A DNA stretch of 64,000 nt from assembly GCF_003261175.1 (NCBI RefSeq), contig NZ_QLNP01000017.1, positions 1 through 64,000 on the forward strand, given 5' to 3'. Shown one piece after another: positions 54,548 through 61,964 of this stretch (the stretch's first letter is position 1; every line of letters starts with the position of its first letter). Origin of the DNA: Arthrobacter globiformis. Its GTDB lineage: Bacteria; Actinomycetota; Actinomycetes; Actinomycetales; Micrococcaceae. The notes under the pieces were generated by a model. It saw nothing but the letters and a program-made list of their open reading frames with translations, ran no database searches and was not told where the DNA came from. Both the position numbers and the translations under genes were made by a program.

Positions 54548-55912
54548 CTACGGCTCGGAGTGGTGTCCGGCGCCGGCGGGATCCAGCGCCTCGGCGGCGA
54601 TGCCCTCGCTGACCTTGCCGGAGCGGCTCAGCGCCACCATCAGGATGCACGACAGGAGCATGAAGCCGCCGACGACGAACATCGGGACCGTGTAGCCGCC
54701 GGTCCAGTCCTTGAGCCAGCCGGTGATGTAGCCGGCGCTGAAGCCCGCCAGGTTGCCGACCGTGTTGATCAGGGCGATGCCCGCCGCGGCGGCTGCGCCG
54801 GTGAGGAACTGGGTGGGAACGGTCCAGAAGTTGGGCAGCGCGGCGAAGATGGACATGGCCGTGATGGTGATGACGGCGATGGTGGCTGCCGGGGAACCGG
54901 CGAACAGTGCCAGCGGGATGCTGAGTCCGCCGACCAGGGCAGGAATGGCAATGTGCCAGGTCTTGACGCCCCGCTTGGTGGCGTCCTTGGACCAGAAGTA
55001 CAGGGCGATGGCTGCCGGCAGGTACGGGATCGCGGTGATCAGGCCCTTCTGGAAGACATCGAACTTGGCGCCGTAGATGCCTTCGAAGCCGGCGATGATG
55101 GTGGGGAGGAAGAAGCCGAGGGCGTAGAGGCCGTAGATAAAGCCGAAGTAGATTGCGGCGAGCATCCAGACGCGGCCGTTGCCGAAGACGGTGCGGACGC
55201 TGACGTGCTTGTTGCTGGCGGCGGTTTCCTTCTTTTCCTTCTCCAGTGCACCGGTCAGCCAGGTCTTTTCTTCGGCCGTGAGCCACTTGGCCTTCGCCGG
55301 GGAGTCCGCCAGGTAGAACCAGGCAATGACGCCGATGATGATCGCGGGGACGGCAACGCCGAAGAACATGACCCGCCAGCCTGCGAGGCCGAAGAGTCCG
55401 TGCTGCTGGATGAGGAGGCCGGCGAGCGGGGCACCGATGACGGTGGTCAGCGGCTGGGCCAGGTAGAAGAGGGCAAGGATCTTGCTGCGGTGCCGGGCCG
55501 GAACCCAAAGGCTCAGGAAGAGGATGGCGCCCGGGAAGAAGCCGGCTTCGGCCACACCGAGGATGAAGCGCAGGATGTAGAGCTGCTCAACGTTTCCGAC
55601 CCACGTGAACAGGAGCGAAACGATGCCCCAGCTGACCATGATGCGGGCCAGCCAGCGCCGGGCGCCGAACTTGTGCAGGGCCAGGTTGCTGGGGACCTCG
55701 AGCAGGATGTAGCCGATGAAGAAGACACCGGAAGCGAAGCCAAACTGCGCCGCGGAGAGGGCGAGGTCTGTGTTCATGCCGTTGGGGCCGGCAAAGGAGA
55801 TGGCCGTGCGGTCCAGGTAGTTGATGAAGAACATCAAAGCGACGAACGGCACCAGCCGGATAGCCACTTTCCTGATTGCAGATCTTTCGACCACCGATTG
55901 TGTGGTGTCCAC
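54548..55912 (-). CDS. MFS transporter, anion:cation symporter (ACS) family
   Basis: The protein is 454 aa with 12 helices. The N-terminus RLVPFVALMFFINYLDRTAISFAGPNGM is the ACS signature (the NYLDR motif of sugar-acid and phthalate transporters), and GVAEAGFFPGAILFLSLWVPARHRSK is the helix 4-5 motif. ACS transporters import organic anions, which fits a sugar acid such as D-apionate rather than a polyol. It is the first gene of the minus-strand operon and diverges from the GntR regulator. Confidence 0.9.
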   Translation of the reverse strand: MDTTQSVVERSAIRKVAIRLVPFVALMFFINYLDRTAISFAGPNGMNTDLALSAAQFGFASGVFFIGYILLEVPSNLALHKFGARRWLARIMVSWGIVSLLFTWVGNVEQLYILRFILGVAEAGFFPGAILFLSLWVPARHRSKILALFYLAQPLTTVIGAPLAGLLIQQHGLFGLAGWRVMFFGVAVPAIIIGVIAWFYLADSPAKAKWLTAEEKTWLTGALEKEKKETAASNKHVSVRTVFGNGRVWMLAAIYFGFIYGLYALGFFLPTIIAGFEGIYGAKFDVFQKGLITAIPYLPAAIALYFWSKDATKRGVKTWHIAIPALVGGLSIPLALFAGSPAATIAVITITAMSIFAALPNFWTVPTQFLTGAAAAAGIALINTVGNLAGFSAGYITGWLKDWTGGYTVPMFVVGGFMLLSCILMVALSRSGKVSEGIAAEALDPAGAGHHSEP

Positions 55913-56042
55913 ATTGACTCCTAGATGTTGGTATCCCCGGCCGCGTCCTGCTCTGGATGCTTAGGGGTTGTCTCATGCCCTCCGCCGGCAGGAGACCGGC
56001 ATTGGCTACGCGTTGTGAGATCAACCATACGACCGGAACGGC

Positions 56043-56060
56043 AAATTGGTCAACCGGTTG
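56043..56060. promoter_or_regulatory. GntR-family operator 1
   Basis: AAATTGGTCAACCGGTTG contains the near-palindrome GGTCAACCGGTTGAC. It matches the second copy at 17 of 18 positions. Confidence 0.8.
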
Positions 56061-56092
56061 ACGGGTTTCCCCTGCGCAGCCGTTTGCCCCGG

Positions 56093-56110
56093 AAATTGGT
56101 CAGCCGGTTG
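56093..56110. promoter_or_regulatory. GntR-family operator 2
   Basis: AAATTGGTCAGCCGGTTG starts exactly 50 bp after copy 1 and ends 1 bp before the TACCCT -10 box of the regulator gene, so binding here would block its own promoter. Confidence 0.8.
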
Positions 56111-56111
56111 C

Positions 56112-56117
56112 TACCCT
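56112..56117 (+). promoter_or_regulatory. -10 box TACCCT, leaderless-type
   Basis: TACCCT ends 6 nt before the ATG at 56124, directly beside operator 2. Confidence 0.5.
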
Positions 56118-56123
56118 TAAAAG

Positions 56124-56867
56124 ATGTCCGCAAACTCCGCCGCCGCCACGGCCAAGATCAGCGCCGCGCTAGGCCCCATGGAACAAGGGTCGGTGGTGTC
56201 CGAGGTCGCGGAACGCCTGCTGGCCTACTTCACCAGCGGGGATATAGCGGCCGGCACCAGGCTTCCTGCCGAACGGACGCTTGCAGCCTCCCTCGGCGTT
56301 GGCCGGTCCGCAGTCCGCGAAGCGTTGGCGGCCCTGGAGATCCTGGGCATCGTGATCGTGCGGCCGGGCTCCGGCACTTATCTGCGGGACGGAGTCTCGG
56401 AGCTGCTGCCCCGGACCCTGAGCTGGGGCCTTATGCTGGGCGCCCCCCGCACCCGCGAGCTGGTGGAGCTGAGGAGCGGGCTCGAAGTGCAGGCTGCGCA
56501 GCTGGCGGCTGAACGCATCGACGATGCGGCGCTGGACCGCATGCGCGCCAACCTGCAGACCATGGAAGATAACCTCGAGGACCTGGCCGCGTTCGTCGAG
56601 GCGGACGCCGCGTTCCACCGGGAGATCGCCGTCAGCTCGGGCAACCAGGTGCTCCGCGAGCTGCTGCAAAGCATCCGCTCGCTGCTCCGCATCTGGGTGG
56701 ACCGGGCACTGACCGACGAAGGCCATGCGGCCGCGGCGCTGAAGGAACACCGCGAAATCCTCACAGCCCTCGAGGCCCATGATCCCGCTGCCGTCACCGC
56801 CACCATGCGTTCACACATGCAGACTGCCACCCGGCGGCTGCTCGCGGGGTTCGACGCCGCCCAGTAG
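56124..56867 (+). CDS. GntR-family regulator with FCD domain
   Basis: The protein is 247 aa. Residues about 25-95 form the winged helix (LLAYFTSGDIAAGTRLPAERTLAASLGVGRSAVREALAALEILGI). The FCD effector domain follows, with metal/ligand residues in the RSGLEVQAAQLAA and AFHREIAVSSGN segments and the closing EHREILTALEAHDPAAV. It diverges from the ACS transporter operon, and two matching operators stand between them, so it should control the transporter-lerK-derI-lerI-oiaC-apnO operon and itself. A sugar acid or phosphorylated intermediate is the probable effector. Confidence 0.92.
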   Translation: MSANSAAATAKISAALGPMEQGSVVSEVAERLLAYFTSGDIAAGTRLPAERTLAASLGVGRSAVREALAALEILGIVIVRPGSGTYLRDGVSELLPRTLSWGLMLGAPRTRELVELRSGLEVQAAQLAAERIDDAALDRMRANLQTMEDNLEDLAAFVEADAAFHREIAVSSGNQVLRELLQSIRSLLRIWVDRALTDEGHAAAALKEHREILTALEAHDPAAVTATMRSHMQTATRRLLAGFDAAQ

Positions 56868-56875
56868 GGCGCGCG

Positions 56876-57157
56876 ATGCTGCCCAACTATGGGGGTTCGT
56901 CCCTAGGAAATCTCGAAGGCCGCGACGCGAGTCTGATTTCCATGCTCAATGACCACGGAATCCGGGAAGCCCTGACGGAGCTTGAGAGCGAGCAGCGGGA
57001 CGTCCTGGTGGCACTTCACTACTGCCGGCTCACGGTGGCCGAAGCGGCAGTGCAGCTGGGCATTCCCGCCGACTCGGTAACCCACCGGGCGCTTGCCGCG
57101 CTGCGTACCCTGCGCCGGCTCCTTGACCAACGTAGCGCCGGCCAGAACCTTCCGTAG
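56876..57157 (+). CDS. Free-standing sigma-70 region 4-like protein
   Basis: The protein is 93 aa. From residue 25, LTELESEQRDVLVALHYCRLTVAEAAVQLGIPADSVTHRALAALRTLRRLLD closely resembles region 4 of the ECF sigma factor at 25454-25954, but region 2 is absent. It starts 8 bp after the GntR stop. The region-4 HTH is intact in frame, so this is not an obviously decayed gene. It could bind -35 DNA or an anti-sigma factor without core promoter melting, or be a remnant of a sigma gene duplication. Confidence 0.72.
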   Translation: MLPNYGGSSLGNLEGRDASLISMLNDHGIREALTELESEQRDVLVALHYCRLTVAEAAVQLGIPADSVTHRALAALRTLRRLLDQRSAGQNLP

Positions 57158-57183
57158 CGCCGCACGCCCAGTGGTTGCGGCGT

Positions 57184-57726
57184 CTATGAGCCGGGCGAAG
57201 AAGGTCCGGGCGAAGAAGGGGCGGCCAGCTGCGCACTGACCTCACCGGCCCACGAATCGATGGCGTCCCAGTCACGGAGGTCACCGAACCTCCCGCCGGT
57301 AAGACGGAACAAGCCCCGGAGCATGGCCGGCATCTGGGCGGCCTGGTAGACGCCGGAGAACAGTTTGTGGTCTCGAAGCGGGACCTGTGGCCGCAAATAC
57401 TGTGCCAGGCGTTCCTGCTGCAGGGCTGCACCGCGCGCCCGAAGAAACTTGGGCAGCCCATCCGACATCCCCACGCTGAAACACCACACCGGCATCCCGT
57501 CCAGCTCGGCGGAGAAACGGCTGACAAAGGACACGGCTGCGGGCAACCATTCCTGGTTATGAATGGCGCTGCCCAGGATGACGGCGTCGTACCCGGAAGC
57601 AGCCTCGACATCGTCCACCGGCCGGCACTCAACATCGTTCACGGCATTCCGCACACCCGAGGCAATGCGTTCCGCGATCTCGGCGGTGGACCCGAACGCG
57701 CTTGCATAGGCAACCAGGACGGACAT
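57184..57726 (-). CDS. Flavodoxin-domain protein
   Basis: The protein is 180 aa from the ATG at 57726; a 26-residue extension has no support. The N-terminal FMN-binding loop reads VLVAYASAFGSTAEIAERIA, and the second FMN loop is GYDAVILGSAIHNQEWLP. The family includes HemG-like menaquinone-dependent protoporphyrinogen oxidase; the C-terminal QMPAMLRGLFRLTGGRFGDLRDWDAIDSWA region is like actinobacterial flavodoxins of unknown partner. It is divergent from the cupin gene. Confidence 0.85.
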   Translation of the reverse strand: MSVLVAYASAFGSTAEIAERIASGVRNAVNDVECRPVDDVEAASGYDAVILGSAIHNQEWLPAAVSFVSRFSAELDGMPVWCFSVGMSDGLPKFLRARGAALQQERLAQYLRPQVPLRDHKLFSGVYQAAQMPAMLRGLFRLTGGRFGDLRDWDAIDSWAGEVSAQLAAPSSPGPSSPGS

Positions 57727-57902
57727 GGGGAAACTCCCTTCCGTTCTCAAGCGTGGCAGAAATTCCGGCGAGCGGAAGGGGCCGATGTTTCCGGTCCTTG
57801 ACATGCCGTCCGGGCAGGCCTACAACGTGGCGTAACAAGCAGCCGCAGCTGCGATTCAAGCCTTCATCCCCCGTACAGAAATATCCACAACAGGAGGTCC
57901 AG

Positions 57903-58265
57903 ATGCCAGGTTTAATCCGCAAGAGTTTTGACTCCCCCGAGGAGACGCGGCCGTTTGAGGGCGGCAAGGGTCAACTCCAACTGGTCAACATGGAGGGCGG
58001 CGGCGTCGGCCGTGCCACGTTCGAGCCGGGATGGCGGTGGTCCGAGCACGTAAAACCGATCGCAGGGACCGACAGCTGCCAGGCTGCCCACATGGGCTAC
58101 TTCATCTCCGGCCGGATGAAGGTCGTCATGGATGACGGCGAGGAAATGGAGTTCGGGCCGGGCGATTTCGGCATCATCCAGCCTGGACATGATGCCTGGA
58201 CCGTTGGCGATGAAGCCTGCGTAGTAATCGACTGGCAGGGGTTCTCCGACTACGCGAAGAGGTGA
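57903..58265 (+). CDS. Cupin-domain protein
   Basis: The protein is 120 aa. The ATG at 57903 follows a near-perfect AGGAGGT ribosome-binding site by 5-6 nt, unusual for this largely leaderless window and suggesting high expression. The single cupin barrel has H in AHMGYFISGRMKVVMDDGEE, then FGPGDFGIIQPGHDAW. The usual metal-binding His/Glu set is incomplete, since the first motif has AHMGYFISG, so it may not bind metal. Function unknown. Confidence 0.82.
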   Translation: MPGLIRKSFDSPEETRPFEGGKGQLQLVNMEGGGVGRATFEPGWRWSEHVKPIAGTDSCQAAHMGYFISGRMKVVMDDGEEMEFGPGDFGIIQPGHDAWTVGDEACVVIDWQGFSDYAKR

Positions 58266-58333
58266 GCAGCACGCCGGTGCCGCACCAACCCGCGTTTGGG
58301 TAAGGCGGCGCCGGGCGTGACATCATACGGAGC

Positions 58334-59191
58334 ATGGCCCAGAAAATTGCGTTCCAGGGTGAGCCCGGCGCCAACTCAGACATAGCCTGCAAGCAGATGT
58401 TCCCCGACCTGGAGAGCGTTCCCTGCGCCAGCTTCGAGGACGCGTTCGAGCTGGTGTCCAGCGGCGAGACGGATCTGGCCATGATTCCGATCGAGAACTC
58501 CATCGCCGGCCGGGTGGCCGACATCCACCTGCTGCTGCCGCACTCGGGCCTGCAGATCGTGGGAGAGTTCTTCCTGCCCATCCACTTCGATCTGCTCGGC
58601 ATCCCGGGCAGCACCATCGAGGGGGCCACGGAGGTCCACAGCCACATTCACGCCCTGGGCCAGTGCCGGAAGCTGATCCGCGAGGCCGGGCTCAAACCCG
58701 TGATCGCCGGCGATACCGCAGGGTCAGCCCGCGAGGTGCGCGAGTGGAACGATCCCGCCAAGCTGTCCCTCGCGCCGCCGCTCGCTGCCGAACTCTACGG
58801 ACTTGAGGTCCTGGCGTCAGCGGTCGAGGACGACCCCTCCAACACCACCCGCTTTGTGGTCCTGGCCCGGGAGACGGAACTGCCGGCCCGGGAAGCCCTG
58901 CCCGGACCGGCAGTCACCAGCTTCGTCTTCCGTGTCCGGAACGTTCCGTCCGCGCTCTACAAGGCCCTGGGCGGCTTCGCCACGAACGGTGTGAACATGA
59001 CCCGGCTTGAAAGCTACATGGTGGGCAACGAGTTTGCCGCGACCATGTTCATGGCAGATGTCGAAGGCCACCCCGAGGACCTTCCGCTCCGCCTGGCTTT
59101 GGAGGAACTGGGCTTCTTCACCACCGAGCTGTGGATCCTCGGGGTCTACCCGGCAGCTGACCACAGAACGCAGCGGGCGGCCAGCAACTAA
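58334..59191 (+). CDS. pheA: Prephenate dehydratase
   Basis: This 285-aa enzyme converts prephenate to phenylpyruvate in phenylalanine biosynthesis. It opens with IAFQGEPGANSDIACKQMFPD, the PDT signature, and keeps the catalytic Thr region (IPIENSIAGRVADIHLLL) and VIAGDTAGSAREV. Residues about 195-275 are an ACT regulatory domain with ALYKALGGFATNGVNMTRLESYMV, where the usual ESR is ESY. It should be feedback-controlled by phenylalanine. Its stop overlaps that of the convergent BenE gene by 3 bp. Confidence 0.95.
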   Translation: MAQKIAFQGEPGANSDIACKQMFPDLESVPCASFEDAFELVSSGETDLAMIPIENSIAGRVADIHLLLPHSGLQIVGEFFLPIHFDLLGIPGSTIEGATEVHSHIHALGQCRKLIREAGLKPVIAGDTAGSAREVREWNDPAKLSLAPPLAAELYGLEVLASAVEDDPSNTTRFVVLARETELPAREALPGPAVTSFVFRVRNVPSALYKALGGFATNGVNMTRLESYMVGNEFAATMFMADVEGHPEDLPLRLALEELGFFTTELWILGVYPAADHRTQRAASN

Positions 59192-60420
59192 CCAGCAGTT
59201 TTGCCCTGCGGCCGGTTCCGGTCCTTGAGGACTGCGCTGACCAGGAGCCCCGCCAGCAGGGCCCAGAACGCCGCCCCGATGCCCAGGAAGCTCAGCCCTG
59301 AGGCGGCCACCAGGAAGGTCACCACCGCGCCGGTCCGCTCGCCCGGTTCTCCCAGCGCCGAGGCGGCAGACCCGGCGAGTGTGCCCAGCAGTGCCAGTCC
59401 GGCAACGGCTTCCAGTACCCCCGGAGGAGCGGCAGCCACCAGGGCGGCGAGCCCCGCGGAGAAGGCTCCAAGGAGCAGGTAGGCCAGACCCGACACGAAA
59501 CCTGCCACCCAGCGCCAGCTGCGGTCCGCGCCCGCTTCCTCCCCGGCGGCCAGCGCGGCGCTGAGCGCGGCAAGGTTGATGGCGTGGCCGCCGAACGGCG
59601 CGGCCAGCAGTGTGCCGGTACCGGTCACCAGCATGGAGGGCCGCCACGGCGCCTGGTAACCGAAGGACCCCAGCACCGCCACCCCGGGCACATTCTGGGA
59701 CGCCATGGTGACGATGTACAGCGGCAGTGCGATGCCCGCCACCGCACCCAGCGACCAGGAGGGCGTTGTCCACTCCATCGCCGGCAGCAGGCCCGCCGTT
59801 GGCACTGCCCGTCCTTCAATAGCCAGCTGGACCAGAATGCCGGCGAGCGCCACGGCCAGCGCACCGGGAACCGACCAGCGCGGCGCGAACCGCGACAACA
59901 GCAGCCAGCAGAGCAATACCGGAACCACCAGCAGCGGAGCGCTCTGCAGGCCCTCCACCGGGGCAAGGCACAACGGCAGGAGAACTCCGGCCAGCATTGC
60001 CTGTGCCAGTGCTGTCGGGATGCTGCTGATGAACCGCCCCAAAGGGCGGACGAGCCCGGTCACAGCGATCAGAACCCCCGTCACCAGAAAGGCGCCGACG
60101 GCGGCCGGCCACCCGCCGTCGGGAACTCCCCCGACAGCCAGCAAAGCGGCGCCCGGCGTTGACCAGGCGAGGGTCACCGGAAGCCTGCTCCGCCAGGCGA
60201 GGAACACGACGCCCGCGCCCACCGCCAGGCAGAGGGCCAGGAGGCCGCTCGACGCCTGCTGCGGGTTTGCCCCCACGGCACGGAGGCCGGAGAGCACCAC
60301 GGCGAAGGTCGAGGTGAAGCCGACAAGCGCCGTCACGATGCCCGCCGTGACCGGCCTTGCCAGCCCCTCGGAAACAGGGGCAGCGGGGTCGCGGGATATT
60401 TGGGGCGAGGGCGGCGGCAT
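59188..60420 (-). CDS. BenE-family benzoate/H+ symporter
   Basis: The protein is 410 aa with about 12 hydrophobic segments. It carries the BenE features: TAGIVTALVGFTSTFAVVLSGLRAVGA, LAWSTPGAALLA, the PLYIVTMASQNVPGVAVL motif and AAPFGGHAINLAALSAALAAGEEA. It is named for benzoate:H+ symport, but many family members act on other aromatic acids or xanthine-like compounds. No benzoate-degradation genes are beside it. The C-terminal strand overlaps the pheA stop. Confidence 0.9.
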   Translation of the reverse strand: MPPPSPQISRDPAAPVSEGLARPVTAGIVTALVGFTSTFAVVLSGLRAVGANPQQASSGLLALCLAVGAGVVFLAWRSRLPVTLAWSTPGAALLAVGGVPDGGWPAAVGAFLVTGVLIAVTGLVRPLGRFISSIPTALAQAMLAGVLLPLCLAPVEGLQSAPLLVVPVLLCWLLLSRFAPRWSVPGALAVALAGILVQLAIEGRAVPTAGLLPAMEWTTPSWSLGAVAGIALPLYIVTMASQNVPGVAVLGSFGYQAPWRPSMLVTGTGTLLAAPFGGHAINLAALSAALAAGEEAGADRSWRWVAGFVSGLAYLLLGAFSAGLAALVAAAPPGVLEAVAGLALLGTLAGSAASALGEPGERTGAVVTFLVAASGLSFLGIGAAFWALLAGLLVSAVLKDRNRPQGKTAG

Positions 60421-60527
60421 GTGAAAGTACGTTACCGGAGACTGTCTGCCGGCACCTTGTCATCGTGCGCCGGGCGATGCAGACTGGTGCACCACCTGTC
60501 CTGACTGCCGGGCCGAAGGAGTGCACC

Positions 60528-61379
60528 ATGAACCCGCTGCACGCGTTAGTTGATGCCATCGAACACTTCGATCGGCTGGACGGGGTGGCGTCCGCCATCT
60601 CCAAGGCCGTTGGAAAAGCCGTCCAGCCGCGACCCGTCCGCAACACCCTCAGCGGCACGTCACTGGGCCATCCGCTGCACCCCGTCCTGACCGATTTCCC
60701 CATCGGGGCCTGGACCATGGCAACCATCCTGGACACCGTGGGAGGGCCGGCATCCGAGCCGGCCGCCGACATCCTGGTCGCCGTCGGAATCGCAACGGCA
60801 GTTCCAACCGCAGCCGCCGGCCTCAATGACTGGTCCGACACGCAGGGAAAGTCACGGCGGGTGGGTCTGGTCCACGCGGTCGCCAACGGAACGGCGCTCT
60901 GCCTGTTCTCGTCCTCGGCCGTGTCCCGGGCGTCCGGAAGCCGGACCGTCGGAAAAACTCTGGGACTGGCCGGTTTCGGCGTCCTGATGTTTGGCGGCTT
61001 CCTCGGCGGCCACCTCAGCTACGGCAACGCGGTCAACGTCAACAAGACGGCAGGCAGGACGGGCCCCCGGGACTGGAAGCCCGTTCTGGCGGAGTCCGAA
61101 CTTGCAGACCGTGAGCACCGGAAAGTGGATGCGGGCAAGATCTCCGTTCTGCTGTACCGCTCCGGCTCCCAGGTCCTGGCCCTGGACAGCGTGTGCAGCC
61201 ACATGGGCGGTCCGCTCGAGGAGGGAACCATCGCCGACGGCTGCGTCACCTGCCCCTGGCACGGCAGCACGTTCCGGCTGGAGGACGGCCACATAGTCCG
61301 CGGGCCGGCGACCACGCCCCAGCCGAGCTATGAAGCCAGGGTGAACGACGGCCAGATTGAGGTCCGCCGGCGCGGCTAG
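60528..61379 (+). CDS. DUF2231 membrane domain fused to Rieske [2Fe-2S] domain
   Basis: The protein is 283 aa from the ATG at 60528 (GAAGGAG upstream). Residues 35-165 are a DUF2231 domain with four hydrophobic helices (SLGHPLHPVLTDFPIGAWTMATILDTVGG; LGLAGFGVLMFGGFLGGHLSY). Residues about 185-283 are a Rieske fold with the cluster ligands CSHMGG and CPWHGSTF. It is a membrane-bound electron-transfer protein of unknown partner; this pairing is common in actinobacteria. Confidence 0.9.
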   Translation: MNPLHALVDAIEHFDRLDGVASAISKAVGKAVQPRPVRNTLSGTSLGHPLHPVLTDFPIGAWTMATILDTVGGPASEPAADILVAVGIATAVPTAAAGLNDWSDTQGKSRRVGLVHAVANGTALCLFSSSAVSRASGSRTVGKTLGLAGFGVLMFGGFLGGHLSYGNAVNVNKTAGRTGPRDWKPVLAESELADREHRKVDAGKISVLLYRSGSQVLALDSVCSHMGGPLEEGTIADGCVTCPWHGSTFRLEDGHIVRGPATTPQPSYEARVNDGQIEVRRRG

Positions 61380-61456
61380 CAGTCGCCGTCCAGGAGCGCG
61401 CGGTTCCCGTCCGTTAGCGCCGTCAGAAACCAGCCGGCCAAAAAATTCCCGGCCTC

Positions 61457-61485
61457 TTGTCGATTTCTGCAAGACCCGTTCGACG
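61457..61485 (+). promoter_or_regulatory. ECF42-type promoter
   Basis: TGTCGA and CGACGG are separated by 17 bp. This matches the published-type ECF42 target motif (TGTCGA in -35, CGA in -10). It lies 50 bp before the YCII gene, which is followed by the ECF42 sigma gene, so it suggests autoregulation. Confidence 0.68.
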
Positions 61486-61535
61486 GGATAGTAGACGGAC
61501 GCACAGGGCGTCCACGTCAACGCAAGGAGAGAACC

Positions 61536-61964
61536 ATGAAGTACATGTTCATCATGCGGGCCACGGACGAAGCCATCGAAGCGTCGAAGCGGGTTCCTTT
61601 CGAGGAGATCCTCAACCAGATGGGCGCCTACAACGAACAACTCATCAAGGCCGGCGTCATGCTCGCCGGTGAGGGCCTGACCGACCTGTCCGAAGGCTCG
61701 GCCTTCGTGGTCAACTTCGACGAGGACCCGCCGGTGGTGACGGATGGCCCCTACGGCGAAACCCATGAACTGTTCAACGGCTTCTGGATTGTCCAGGTGG
61801 CCTCCAAGGAAGAGGCGAAGGAGTGGGCCAGCCGCTGCCCGCTTGGTCCCGGATCGAAACTTGAGGTCCGCCGGATAGCTGAAGCCGACGACTTCGCCGA
61901 CTTCAAGGACAACGAGTACATCCAGAAGGAAGCCGTATGGCGCCAGGAGCTGAACCAGCCCTGA
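61536..61964 (+). CDS. YCII-related (DGPF) protein
   Basis: The protein is 142 aa. It starts MKYMFIMRATDEAIE and has the DGPF-type motif VVTDGPYGETHELFNGFWIVQVAS. This family nearly always stands beside an ECF42 sigma factor, as here, where the sigma gene overlaps its 3' end by 28 bp. AAGGAGAG lies 6-7 nt before the ATG. The protein is thought to be a small enzyme or sensor for the ECF42 system; its chemistry is unknown. Confidence 0.9.
   Translation: MKYMFIMRATDEAIEASKRVPFEEILNQMGAYNEQLIKAGVMLAGEGLTDLSEGSAFVVNFDEDPPVVTDGPYGETHELFNGFWIVQVASKEEAKEWASRCPLGPGSKLEVRRIAEADDFADFKDNEYIQKEAVWRQELNQP

Noticed and set aside
52635-55508. A single minus-strand fusion of the kinase with upstream sequence
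   Set aside because: The frame is open by chance through the transporter gene's mirror codons; the kinase has its own ATG and AGGAG at 54,398, and the 66-bp palindrome separates the two genes.
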